A DNA stretch of 64,000 bases from Holophagales bacterium UBA5704 (lineage in GTDB: Bacteria; Acidobacteriota; Thermoanaerobaculia; Multivoradales; UBA5704). Made by a program: the position numbers and the translations under genes. Shown here in pieces: positions 23,599 through 31,888 of this stretch (position 1 is the stretch's first letter; every line of letters begins with the position of its first letter). The DNA is taken from assembly GCA_002420005.1 (NCBI GenBank), contig DIHE01000147.1, forward strand, positions 29,396 to 93,395. The letters run 5' to 3'. The notes beneath the pieces are model-generated. The model saw nothing but the letters and a program-made list of their open reading frames with translations. It made no database searches and was not told the DNA's origin.

Positions 23599-24902
23599 GC
23601 GAGCCGCCCGTCCTCGCCTACCACCGGCGGAGCAAGAACCGTCCGGGCCGCCCCGCCGCGGCACCCCGGAGGCTCGACCGCTCCATCGAGCCGGTCCCCT
23701 TCCGGCGCTACCGCGGTGCCGCCCTGCTCCCCCTGCCGGAGATCCCGCCGGTGGACGGCCCGGCCTGGGGGGAGCTGTTCATCCCCGGCGCCGTCGCCCC
23801 TGCACCGCTCGACCGGGAGGCCGTGGCCCGCCTGTTCTTCGACTCCCTGGCGATCTCCGCCTGGCGCGAGGAGGCCGGCGCCCGCTTCTCGTTCCGGGTG
23901 AACCCCTCCGCCGGCAACCTCCATCCGACCGAGGCCTATCTCCTCGCCGGCCCCCTGCCCGGGCTGCACGACCGGGCCGCCCTCTACCACTACTCACCGT
24001 TCGACCACGCCCTGGAGATCCGCGCCGATCTGCCGGACGGCGGCGTGCCGCCCGGCACCCTCCTTCTCGGATTCACCTCGATCCTCTGGCGCACCGCCTG
24101 GAAATACGGCGAGCGCGCCTTCCGCCTCGCCCGGCTCGACGCGGGGCATGCCCTCGCCGCGGTCACCTGGGCCGCCGCGGCCCTGGGCTGGGAAGCGCGG
24201 CAGGTGGAGATCGGCGACGCGGCGCTGGCGCGCCTGCTGGGTGTCGCCGCGCAGGAAGGGCCGGAACGCGAGGAACCGGTGGCCCTGCTCGCCCTCGGAG
24301 CCCCGCCCGACGCCCGGCCCGGGGCGCCGGGGGACGGCGGCCGTCCGAACCGGATCAGCCCCGGCCACCGGAGCTGGCCGGCGCTCGACGCCGTCACCGC
24401 GGCCACCCGCCACCCGGGTGCGGAGCGGCAGGCCGCACCGGGTGCGGAGACGGCGCGCGCCGTCCTGCGCGGCCGGCGAAGCCCGGCGGCGTTCGCGGGC
24501 GCCTTGGGAGCGGAGGAAATTTCCCGGGTTTTTGCCGGTGGACTTTCTCGCCCGTTCGTGCAGCGGCCCCTGCTGCGGGTCGAACGTCTGCTCCCGGGCG
24601 ACGGCGTGGACCTTCGCCGCCTGGCCGGCCACCAGAGCTTCGCGGCCGGCGCCTCCTGCCTCGCGGTGCTGCTGGGTGACCTGGAGCCGGCGCTCGCCCC
24701 CGGCGGCGCCTGGCTCTACCGCCGGCTGCATGAGGAGGCCGGAGCGATCGGGCACGCGCTCTCCCTGGAGGCGGCGGCGCAGGGCCTGGGAGCGCGGGGC
24801 ATCGGCGGATTTCTCGACGACGAGGTTCTGGCCGCTCTCGGGTTGCCGGCGGAGGGCCGGTGGCAGGCCCTGTATCTGTTGGCGGTGGGGCGGCCGGCGT
24901 GA
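23595..24902 (+). CDS. SagB-type FMN-dependent dehydrogenase, duplicated nitroreductase fold
   Basis: A 435-aa protein of the SagB/ThcOx family, which oxidises azolines to azoles. The first nitroreductase-like half (about 30-235) includes RVNPSAGNLHPTEAYLL (residues 101-117) and the Lys-Tyr pair in RTAWKYGERAFRLARLD (Lys170, Tyr171), known to be needed for dehydrogenation in this family. A second, weaker nitroreductase-like half (about 285-435) has RRSPAAFAGALGAEEISRVF and a C-terminal LEAAAQGLGARGIGGFLDDE. Intact catalytic residues predict aromatic oxazoles or methyloxazoles if YcaO makes azolines on this Cys-free peptide. Overlaps both neighbours by 4 bases. Confidence 0.88.
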   Translation: MSEPPVLAYHRRSKNRPGRPAAAPRRLDRSIEPVPFRRYRGAALLPLPEIPPVDGPAWGELFIPGAVAPAPLDREAVARLFFDSLAISAWREEAGARFSFRVNPSAGNLHPTEAYLLAGPLPGLHDRAALYHYSPFDHALEIRADLPDGGVPPGTLLLGFTSILWRTAWKYGERAFRLARLDAGHALAAVTWAAAALGWEARQVEIGDAALARLLGVAAQEGPEREEPVALLALGAPPDARPGAPGDGGRPNRISPGHRSWPALDAVTAATRHPGAERQAAPGAETARAVLRGRRSPAAFAGALGAEEISRVFAGGLSRPFVQRPLLRVERLLPGDGVDLRRLAGHQSFAAGASCLAVLLGDLEPALAPGGAWLYRRLHEEAGAIGHALSLEAAAQGLGARGIGGFLDDEVLAALGLPAEGRWQALYLLAVGRPA

Positions 24903-26212
24903 AGGCCTTCGGTCGCCTCGTCGATCCCCGGCTGGGCCTCCTGCGCCGCCTCGCCCTGGAGCCGCTGCCGCCGCACCTCCCCCCCGGCCTCTGCCAGGCC
25001 CGCGCCGAGATCGCCGACAGCCGCGCCTTCTCCCCCTGGACGAGCGACGCCGCCGCGGCCGGGCTCGCCTGGTGGAACGCGGAGGCGGCCCGCGCCGCGG
25101 CGGTTGGTGAGGCGGTCGAGCGCTATTGCGGCAACGTCGTGCCCACCGGGCTGCGGCGCGCTTCCTACGCCGAGCTCGCCGCCGGTGGTGGGGCGGCCCT
25201 CGATCCGGCGGATCTCGCCCTCTATGCCCCGGAGCAGTATCGCCGGCGCGGTTTCCCCTTTGTGCCGTTCACCCGCGACCTGCAGGTGCTGTGGACCACG
25301 GGCTTCGATCTGGCCACCGGGGACTCCGTGGCCGTCCCGGCCTCCTGGGTGTGGACCTCGTGGAGCACCGGGCCGGCGGCCGGCGAGCCGAAGACCCACG
25401 GCACGATCTACGCAGGCATCGCGGCCGGCCCGTCCCGGGAGGAGGCCGAGCGCAGCGCTCTCGCGGAGCTCGTGGAACGCGATGCGGTCCACCTCGCCTG
25501 GACGGCCGGCGTCCCCCTCCCCCGGCTCACGCCACCGGCCTGGATGGAGCCCTTGCTCACCGCTGCGCGCGGGGCGGTCACCGCCGAGCTGTACCTCTTC
25601 CCCAACGCCTTCGGCCTGCCGGTCGTCGGCGCCCTCCTGCGCGACCGGGAGGCCGGCGTGGTGACCCTGGGCCAGGCCTGCCGCACCACACCCGTCGACG
25701 CGGCCCTCAAAGCGGTGGCCGAGGCCGCCCAGCTCAACCTGGTCGCCCGCGCCCTGGCCGACCCGCAAACCGGCCTCGCCGACCGCCTCGCCGCCGTCCC
25801 CGGCGCCGCGCTCCATCCCTGGCGGGCCGACCGCGGCTACGCCGCGCTCTACGGTCCCCTCTGGCGCGGCGCCCGCGATCTCCTGTGCCATCTCCAGCTC
25901 CATCTCGATCCGGCTCTGCACAAGCCCCTCGCCGATCGGCTCGCCACCGGAGGCACCCGGCCCCTGGCCGACCTCCCCGCCGCCGGCCCCGAAACCCGGG
26001 AGACCTACCTGACGCGCCTGCACGCCCGCGGCTTCCGCGCCGTCTCGGTCGACGTCACCACCTCCGACGTCGCCCCGACGGGCCTGCGCGTCGTCCGGGT
26101 CGTGGTCCCCGGGCTCTACGCCAATGCCCCCGCCGCCTTCCCCTATCTGGGAGGACGGCGGCTGGCGGAGGCGGGCGGGGTGCGCTGCACCCTGCCGCCT
26201 CCCTATGCGTGA
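24899..26212 (+). CDS. YcaO-domain protein 2
   Basis: A 437-aa second YcaO enzyme, starting at the GTG that overlaps the SagB stop. Motifs are conserved: GEAVERYCGN (70-79), ALAELVERDAVH (188-199) and ALKAVAEAAQLN (269-280). It ends GGVRCTLPPPYA, a short proline-rich tail somewhat closer to the PxPxP form than YcaO-1. Both copies keep the ATP-site glutamates, so neither is an obvious scaffold. The pair may act on different residues, or form a heterodimer, or one may make a different bond. It is the last gene of the cluster; the next gene begins 255 bases downstream in lower-GC sequence. Confidence 0.9.
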   Translation: MKAFGRLVDPRLGLLRRLALEPLPPHLPPGLCQARAEIADSRAFSPWTSDAAAAGLAWWNAEAARAAAVGEAVERYCGNVVPTGLRRASYAELAAGGGAALDPADLALYAPEQYRRRGFPFVPFTRDLQVLWTTGFDLATGDSVAVPASWVWTSWSTGPAAGEPKTHGTIYAGIAAGPSREEAERSALAELVERDAVHLAWTAGVPLPRLTPPAWMEPLLTAARGAVTAELYLFPNAFGLPVVGALLRDREAGVVTLGQACRTTPVDAALKAVAEAAQLNLVARALADPQTGLADRLAAVPGAALHPWRADRGYAALYGPLWRGARDLLCHLQLHLDPALHKPLADRLATGGTRPLADLPAAGPETRETYLTRLHARGFRAVSVDVTTSDVAPTGLRVVRVVVPGLYANAPAAFPYLGGRRLAEAGGVRCTLPPPYA

Positions 26213-26300
26213 GGTGGACCACGCTAGAGCAGGAGCGCCGCGGGGTCGCTTGCGTGCCGTAGGTGCGTGAGTGCGATGACTCAGCTGCGGGAGCTTACTG

Positions 26301-26306
26301 TATAAT
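26301..26306 (+). promoter_or_regulatory. TATAAT -10 candidate
   Basis: A perfect TATAAT, rare in this GC-rich window, about 160 bases before the lipoprotein gene at 26468. No good -35 hexamer is at the right distance (a weak ATGACT lies 19 bases upstream). It probably marks the start of the lower-GC block. Confidence 0.35.
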
Positions 26307-26467
26307 AGGGGAGAATGAAATCGCTCCTGAAGGGCACCCTACCAACTCCCAAGCTCTCGGAGGGGCGTTCTGATACAGGAGTGTAGCCAGAGCCTTCTTC
26401 TCGCCGCAAATAGAACTCGGCGAAGCCTGGGCAATGCTGGGCGTCGCCACCATGAGGGAGAAACGCT

Positions 26468-26887
26468 ATGCGTAAATCGTTGGCACTGATCCCCATCCTG
26501 GCCATCCTGGAAGCACTCAGCTCGTGCGCAAGTGCAAACTTCACGCCTGCTCAACAGGCTTGGATGGCCAAGAGAGACCAGCAGCCGCTGAGCTTCGTCG
26601 TCCCCGCCGCCGAGGCCAATGCCGCTTGGGCGCGAGCACAAGAGTGGATTGCACGGTTCGGCCAACTGCCGATTCTCACTACCAACGAGAGTGTAATCCA
26701 AACACAGCAACCCGAGTATCCCGCTGCTGAGGTAGGAATGAAAGCCGTTCGGAGTCAGCTTCCGAACGGGGACTATCAGTTTTATGTCGACGCACTGAGT
26801 GCCAACGTCTTCTCGCGACCTCAGATGATGCGAATGGCTCAAGCCTGTGCCTATTACATTGCGAGCGGAATTCCCTATCCCGAATGA
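26468..26887 (+). CDS. Small predicted lipoprotein, unknown function
   Basis: A 139-aa protein with a lipoprotein signal: a short positive start (MRKS), a hydrophobic core and the lipobox LSSC with Cys at position 20. The mature part is soluble and has no motif I recognise; it contains a Gln/Pro-rich middle and LSANVFSRPQMMRMAQACAYYIASG near the end. GGGAG lies 7 bases before the ATG. Base composition is lower in GC than the flanking operons, and the gene is followed by a membrane protein of equally unusual composition, suggesting acquisition as a block. Confidence 0.7.
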   Translation: MRKSLALIPILAILEALSSCASANFTPAQQAWMAKRDQQPLSFVVPAAEANAAWARAQEWIARFGQLPILTTNESVIQTQQPEYPAAEVGMKAVRSQLPNGDYQFYVDALSANVFSRPQMMRMAQACAYYIASGIPYPE

Positions 26888-26999
26888 CCCCGCTGAGCCT
26901 GGCAAGGGCGGTGCCCCCCATTCATCACAGGCGCGAGGTTCGCCCCTCCGGGAAGACTTCTCGCGGAGAACGGTCGCTCACACTCAAGGGGTTCTTGGA

Positions 27000-27815
27000 A
27001 TGAAGACGCACCTTGGAATTCTACTCGGCCTTGCGTACATTGCTGGATTTCTTTCTGTTCAGGTTCACCTGCTCCGCTTTGGTATCCTGGAGATTTCTGC
27101 CCTTCAGGCCTACTACATTCTCGTGGGTTTCTGGTTCCTTCTGTGCATAGCGCCCGCACTGGCGACCATCCTCGCCTTGGAGTACGCGCTTTCGCCTTCG
27201 GACTCGCGGCGAGTCAGGGTCCTTGTCGTGCTCACCGGAGGTACAATTGCCGCAGCCGCAATCGCGGGAGGAAGCCGATTCGCTGCTCATCAGATGATTC
27301 TTAACTTCAACGCCTATCCATACCCTTCTTGGTATGCAGTTGCAAACCTCGCAAATATGAATTTTTCCCTGGTTTTAGTCTGGGTTCTATCATTCGCCTA
27401 CTCCAGGTTTACGGGCTCCAAGAGAACAGCACGAAAGATTGGAGCCGCAGCCGGGGCGATCGCCTTATCTAGTGCAATTATATTCTTTGGTCGCACCATC
27501 TATCCTGCATTGGATCATGGCGTGGGTGGAGGGGCGCCGCAGTTCGTCGAAATCATGGAAGACAACGGCCACCGCCGCATCGCGATGCAGATCCACGCTG
27601 GCGAAAATTATCTCTACCTTCTAGAGCTTACGGCACTACCGGCGAAATTCGAGAGTCGCTTAGCCATAACGCAGTTCACAACAGATTCAGGTGGCCCCGT
27701 CTTCCGCGCCCTCGCCGACAACCAGATTCTTAAACTGAGAAACAGTCGCATAGATATTGTTAGAATCTTCGGACTCAGTCAGAGAGGAACCATTGGTAGC
27801 TACCTCGGCAAGTGA
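27000..27815 (+). CDS. Multi-pass membrane protein, unknown function
   Basis: A 271-aa protein with about five transmembrane segments (roughly residues 4-24, 37-62, 73-97, 120-140 and 152-172), followed by a soluble C-terminal domain of about 90 residues (FVEIMEDNGHRRIAMQIHAGENYLYLLEL). No family is recognised. The ATG at 27000 is preceded by AAGGGG at a poor distance. GC content is clearly below the window average. Located 112 bases after the lipoprotein gene; the two may be co-transcribed. Confidence 0.65.
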   Translation: MKTHLGILLGLAYIAGFLSVQVHLLRFGILEISALQAYYILVGFWFLLCIAPALATILALEYALSPSDSRRVRVLVVLTGGTIAAAAIAGGSRFAAHQMILNFNAYPYPSWYAVANLANMNFSLVLVWVLSFAYSRFTGSKRTARKIGAAAGAIALSSAIIFFGRTIYPALDHGVGGGAPQFVEIMEDNGHRRIAMQIHAGENYLYLLELTALPAKFESRLAITQFTTDSGGPVFRALADNQILKLRNSRIDIVRIFGLSQRGTIGSYLGK

Positions 27816-28160
27816 AACACTTACCCTACCTCAGGCACGCCACCGAGCGGAGAGCCCCGCGTTGTTCTCCAGCTGGCGCCGTGAATAGGAATGGTCCGAG
27901 GGATCGGTAGATCGGCCCAAGCGAGAGAAGATCGGCGAGACCGCCTGGCGGGTGGATAATCCGGACCTTGGACCGTAGGGTCCTGCCTTGCGTTCCAGCG
28001 ACTCCCGCCCACATGTGCCTGCCGGACCTTGATCTGAGTGAGGCTCGCCACCCAAGGACCGGGAGCCTCCGCCCGCGGGCGGGGTACCCCCGCATCTCGG
28101 GTATTGGCGCTATACTTCCGTGCGTCCAGCCCTTCTTGCGGGCTGGCAGAGGAGTTTTGA
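27816..28160. other. 345-base gap, no gene recognised
   Basis: The region has a GC-rich palindrome around 28068-28090 (CCGCCCGCGGGCGGGG type), a TATACT hexamer at 28111-28116 and a hairpin before the antitoxin gene. Reading frames here are short and unconvincing. Confidence 0.4.
28126..28146 (+). promoter_or_regulatory. Hairpin in the leader of the toxin-antitoxin operon
   Basis: CCAGCCC at 28126-28132 pairs with GGGCTGG at 28140-28146 around TTCTTGC, 10 bases downstream of a TATACT -10-like hexamer and just before the AGAGGAG site of the antitoxin gene. It could be an autoregulatory operator or a translational control element. Confidence 0.4.
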
Positions 28161-28400
28161 ATGTACGCTGTCTACACGCTCCGTGCCGAAGAGCTCGACC
28201 TGCGCTTTCTCGAGACACTCAAGAGTCAGTTCCGTGATCGTGAAATCGAGATCGCGATCTGTGAGGTCGCAGGGCGGGCCGAGGATGAGACCGCCTACCT
28301 CCTCCGCTCCCCCGCCAATCGGGAGCGCCTCCTGGACGCCATCGAGAACGTGAGCCAAGGCAGGGAGATCGTGACCCTCGACCCCGCCGAGCTTCGATGA
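28161..28400 (+). CDS. Antitoxin partner of YoeB-type toxin
   Basis: A 79-aa protein, acidic and helical (MYAVYTLRAEELDLRFLETL at the start), directly upstream of and overlapping (ATGA) a Txe/YoeB toxin gene. Not a standard Phd/YefM sequence by eye, but size, order and overlap are those of a type II antitoxin. Good AGAGGAG site 8 bases before the ATG. Assignment rests on context. Confidence 0.7.
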   Translation: MYAVYTLRAEELDLRFLETLKSQFRDREIEIAICEVAGRAEDETAYLLRSPANRERLLDAIENVSQGREIVTLDPAELR

Positions 28401-28654
28401 AGAAGATCGCTTTCGAGCGGCGCGCCTTCGAGGACTTCACCGACTGGGCAACTACCGATCGGCAGACCCACAAACGCATCGTCGCCCTCATCGCCGACAT
28501 TCTGCGAGAGCCTTTTTCGGGCCTGGGAAAGCCTGAGCCCTTGCGCCATGAGATGCAGGGGTACTGGTCCCGCCGGATCGACCAGGAGCATCGACTGGTC
28601 TACAGAGTGGATCCGGACGCGGTGACCATCATCGCCTGCAAGTACCACTACTGA
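28397..28654 (+). CDS. Txe/YoeB-family mRNA endonuclease toxin
   Basis: An 85-aa toxin of the RelE-fold YoeB/Txe group, which cleaves mRNA at the ribosome. Conserved landmarks are DFTDW near residue 13, the segment GKPEPLRHEMQGYWSRRIDQ, EHRLVYRV, and the C-terminal catalytic ACKYHY with the terminal His-Tyr. Length equals the family norm and all key positions are present, so it is likely active. Encoded immediately after its antitoxin. Confidence 0.92.
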   Translation: MKKIAFERRAFEDFTDWATTDRQTHKRIVALIADILREPFSGLGKPEPLRHEMQGYWSRRIDQEHRLVYRVDPDAVTIIACKYHY

Positions 28655-28690
28655 CTCCTCGAACGGCGGACGGCGCCCGGGGCCGGTGCC

Positions 28691-29437
28691 TCAGTGCCGG
28701 ACGCAGAACCGCTCCCCGCCCGGGGTGCGCACCACGCTGAGCACGCCCCGGCGGCGGAGCTGGCTGAGCAGGCGGGTGACGGTGGCCCGGGTGCCTCCGA
28801 CCGCCGAGGCGATCTGCGCGTGGGTCAGCCGGACGTCGAGCAGCAGGCCGCGGGGATGCGGCCGGCCGAAGGGCTCGGCGAGCAGATGGAGGATGCCCAG
28901 CACCCGCTGCTCCATGTGCGGCCGGGCCTGCATGGAGGCCCAGGCCTCCATCTGCCGCAGCCGGTACCGCAGCCGCTCGGCCAGCTCGGGCTGACGGATC
29001 GCCTCGACCCAGGTGTGGGTGCGGACCTCGACCTCGGTGTGGGCGGTCAGCTCGAGGGCGCAGCCATGGGCCGGATGCCCCGGCAGAAGCCGGCCGGGGC
29101 CGAACAGGCCCAGCAGGACCTCCGCGCCGTCCGCATGCAGCGCGGTAAGCGCCACCACCCCCTCCTTCACTTCGAGAACCGCGTCGTCCGGCAACGAGAT
29201 GAGCTGCCCCTGGCGATAGCGGTGCCGGCGGTGGGCCGCCGGGGCCGGAGCGGGGGGCGGCGGGGCCGGCGCCACGGCCGGGCCGGCGGCCATCGACGAC
29301 AGCACGCTGCGCACCGTGCGTTCCATCTGATCCGGCGGCAGGTCGTCCGACACGAGGGTGATGCAGCACTCGCCGCCGAGCAGGCCGGCGAGATCGGTGG
29401 CGCGTTCTTTCGGGCCGAGAAACACCAGATGATGCAT
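28691..29437 (-). CDS. Crp/Fnr-like transcription regulator with unusual N-terminus
   Basis: A 248-aa regulator. Residues about 70-150 resemble a cyclic-nucleotide-binding-like beta-roll (HRYRQGQLISLPDDAVLEVKEG, then LGLFGPGRLLPGHP), and 165-245 a Crp-type winged helix (LTHAQIASAVGGTRATVTRLLSQLRRRGVL). The cAMP phosphate-binding signature is not evident. The first 50 residues (MHHLVFLGPKERATDLAGLL and onward) form a separate small domain linked by a Pro/Ala-rich spacer (PAPPPPAPAPA), which is atypical. It is the last gene of the metal-uptake operon, 12 bases after the permease stop, so it may regulate that operon. GGAG lies 9 bases before the ATG. Confidence 0.8.
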   Translation of the reverse strand: MHHLVFLGPKERATDLAGLLGGECCITLVSDDLPPDQMERTVRSVLSSMAAGPAVAPAPPPPAPAPAAHRRHRYRQGQLISLPDDAVLEVKEGVVALTALHADGAEVLLGLFGPGRLLPGHPAHGCALELTAHTEVEVRTHTWVEAIRQPELAERLRYRLRQMEAWASMQARPHMEQRVLGILHLLAEPFGRPHPRGLLLDVRLTHAQIASAVGGTRATVTRLLSQLRRRGVLSVVRTPGGERFCVRH

Positions 29438-29449
29438 GACGACATCTCC

Positions 29450-31888
29450 TCACTCGTTGCGCAGGGCGACCTGGGGGTCCACCCGCATCGCCCGTCGCGC
29501 CGGCACCCAGCCGGCGACGAGAGCCACCGCGGCCAGCAGGCACGCCACCGCGGCGAAGGTCCATGGATCGACCGGCTGCACGCCGTAGAGCAGCCCCGCC
29601 AGGGTCCGGGAGAGCAACAACGCTCCCAGCCCACCGGCCACCAGGCCCACACCGGTGAGCCGCAGGGCCTCGCCCAGCACCTCGCGCCGGACCTCCCCCG
29701 GCGCCGCGCCGAGGGCCATGCGGACACCGATCTCCCGCGTCCTCCGCCCCACCGAGAAGGCCAGGACGCCGTAGAGGCCGGTCGCCGCCAGAGCCAGGGC
29801 GAGAAGGGCGAAGCCGCCAAACAGAAGGCCCGCGAGACGCTGCCGCCAGACCGTGTCCAGCACCCGCCGGCGCAGGGTGCGGAAGTCGTCGACCGGCTGG
29901 TCGGGATCGACCGCGGCCACGGCGCGGCGCACCGGCTCGATCAGCGCCTCCGGCCTCCCCGCGCCCGGACGCAGGCGCACCGCCACGTGAAACCAGCCGT
30001 CCGGCACCTGCCGCGCCGAGAGGTACACGGCGTACCCCGGCGGCTGCAGCAGATCGTCGTGGCGCACGTCGCCCGCGATCCCGACCACCGTCAGCCAGGG
30101 CGACTCCTCCACCCGGCCGTCGATCCGGCGCAGCCGGCGGCCCAGAGCGGAGCCGTCCGGCCAGAGGAGGCGGGCCAGCCGGTGACCGATCACGGCGGTG
30201 CGCGGCGCCCCCTCGCGGTCCTCCTCGCCGAGCGGACGCCCGCTCTCCAGAGGGATGCGCAGCGTGGCGAAGTAGCCCGGGGTGACGGTCTGGAAATGCA
30301 CATAGGGGTTGCGGGTCCCGGCCTCCGCAGGCTGCCCTTCGGCCAGAACCAGCCCGCGGTCGGGCCGGTCGGCGCCGGCCAGGGGGAGGTTGGTGTTGAG
30401 CGCCGCCGAGGCGACTCCGGGAAGCGCTTCGACCTTCGCCAGCAGGTCACGCTGGAAGGGGACGATCCGCTCCTCCGGGTAGGTCCAGGGCAACGCCAGG
30501 CGGAAGGTGAGCACGCCGTCGGGATCGAAGCCCGCCGGCACCTGCCAGATCGCCACAAAGGTCCGCGTCAGGAGGCCGGCTCCCACCAGAAGCATCAAGG
30601 AGAGCGCCACCTCGACGACGACCAGGGCGGCGCGCAGCCGGCGGTGCTCCACGCCGCCGACGGCCCCCTTGGCCGTACCCGCCTGGAGGGCGGCCAGCAG
30701 CCGCCCGGAGCCGGCGCGGACGGCCGGGAGAAGCCCGGCTCCGAGACCCACCAGAAACGCCACCAGGAAGGTGAACGCCACCACCCGACCATCCAGGCGG
30801 GCCTCCATCCAGAGAGGAAGGTCGAGGCGCACGGCCGCGGCGATCCCGCGCAAGCACCCGAAGGCGACCAGGAGGCCCAAGGCGCCGCCGAGGAACGAGA
30901 GCAACAGGCTCTCCGCCAGGAGCTGCCGGAGCACCGCGCCCCGCCCTGCGCCGAGCGCAAAGCGCAGCGCGATCTCCCGCTCCCGCTCCAGAGCCCGGGC
31001 CAGCAGGAGGTTCGCCACGTTGACGCAGGCGATCAGCAGAACCAGCAGAACCGCCCCGGCGATCAGCAGCAGATACGGCCGGATCGGCCCGACAGAGCTC
31101 TCGCGCAGAGAGAGGAGCCGCAGCTCCACCCCGCCATTGGTGGCCGGCTCGGTGCGCTGCAACGTCTTGCCCAGCGCCGCCACGGCGGCGGCGGCCTGCT
31201 CCAGCGAGACGCCGGGGCGCAACCGCGCCAACACCACCACCCGGCGCACCGAGCGGTCCTCCAGGTTGGGGAAGAACCGGCTGATGTAGAGCGAGCGGTA
31301 GAGGTCGGTCTGCGCCGGCAGCTCGATGCCCTCGGGAAGGACGCCGAACACGGTATAGGACGGGCGCTGTGCCGGCGAGGCGTCGAGGGTCACCGTACGC
31401 CCCACCACTGCGGGATCGCCGCCGAGCTTCCGCTTCCAGACACGATGGCTGAGCACGATGCCGAAGTTGCGGGAGCGGTCGAACTCCTCCGGCCAGGGGC
31501 CGCCGTGGAGAAACGAGACGCCGAGCACCCGGAAGAGGTTCTGGCTCGCCACGATGGCCGGGAGCTTCTCGGGATCGCCCGCGCCGGAGAGCGTATAGGC
31601 CGAGTCGGGAACGTAGGCCGCCACCTCGGTGAACACGGAGGTCCGCTCGCGCAGGTCGAGCACCTCGCGCATCGCGAGCGGCCCGCGCTCGCCACCGCGC
31701 ACCGTCTCCAGCCGCACCAGCCGGTCGGGGTCGCGAAAGGGCGGAGGCTGAAGCAGGACGGCGTCGATCACACTGAACACGGCGGCGTTCGCGCCGATCC
31801 CCAGGCCGAGCGTGACGAGGATCAAGGCGGTGACCGCCGGCCGCCGGGCCAGGGATCGCCAGGCGGCCCGCAGCAGCGGCGGGGTCAT
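29450..31888 (-). CDS. ADOP-type duplicated FtsX/MacB permease
   Basis: An 812-aa membrane protein of the MacB/FtsX ABC permease type, with two copies of the unit. There is an N-terminal segment RSLARRPAVTALILVTLGLGIGANAAVFSV, a MacB-like periplasmic domain, a three-helix FtsX block (LIACVNVANLLLARALEREREI), a second periplasmic domain, and a final FtsX block (VGRRTREIGVRMALGAAPGEV). This is the layout of the acidobacterial duplicated orphan permease family, usually encoded without an ATPase. Here it overlaps the FecE-like ATPase gene by 4 bases, which may only reflect operon packing. Substrate unknown. Confidence 0.88.
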   Translation of the reverse strand: MTPPLLRAAWRSLARRPAVTALILVTLGLGIGANAAVFSVIDAVLLQPPPFRDPDRLVRLETVRGGERGPLAMREVLDLRERTSVFTEVAAYVPDSAYTLSGAGDPEKLPAIVASQNLFRVLGVSFLHGGPWPEEFDRSRNFGIVLSHRVWKRKLGGDPAVVGRTVTLDASPAQRPSYTVFGVLPEGIELPAQTDLYRSLYISRFFPNLEDRSVRRVVVLARLRPGVSLEQAAAAVAALGKTLQRTEPATNGGVELRLLSLRESSVGPIRPYLLLIAGAVLLVLLIACVNVANLLLARALEREREIALRFALGAGRGAVLRQLLAESLLLSFLGGALGLLVAFGCLRGIAAAVRLDLPLWMEARLDGRVVAFTFLVAFLVGLGAGLLPAVRAGSGRLLAALQAGTAKGAVGGVEHRRLRAALVVVEVALSLMLLVGAGLLTRTFVAIWQVPAGFDPDGVLTFRLALPWTYPEERIVPFQRDLLAKVEALPGVASAALNTNLPLAGADRPDRGLVLAEGQPAEAGTRNPYVHFQTVTPGYFATLRIPLESGRPLGEEDREGAPRTAVIGHRLARLLWPDGSALGRRLRRIDGRVEESPWLTVVGIAGDVRHDDLLQPPGYAVYLSARQVPDGWFHVAVRLRPGAGRPEALIEPVRRAVAAVDPDQPVDDFRTLRRRVLDTVWRQRLAGLLFGGFALLALALAATGLYGVLAFSVGRRTREIGVRMALGAAPGEVRREVLGEALRLTGVGLVAGGLGALLLSRTLAGLLYGVQPVDPWTFAAVACLLAAVALVAGWVPARRAMRVDPQVALRNE

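Noticed and set aside
27816..28160. IS remnant or RNA gene in the gap before the YoeB module
   Set aside because: Short frames on the minus strand show no transposase motif, no terminal inverted repeats or target duplications were seen, and no RNA fold family was recognised.
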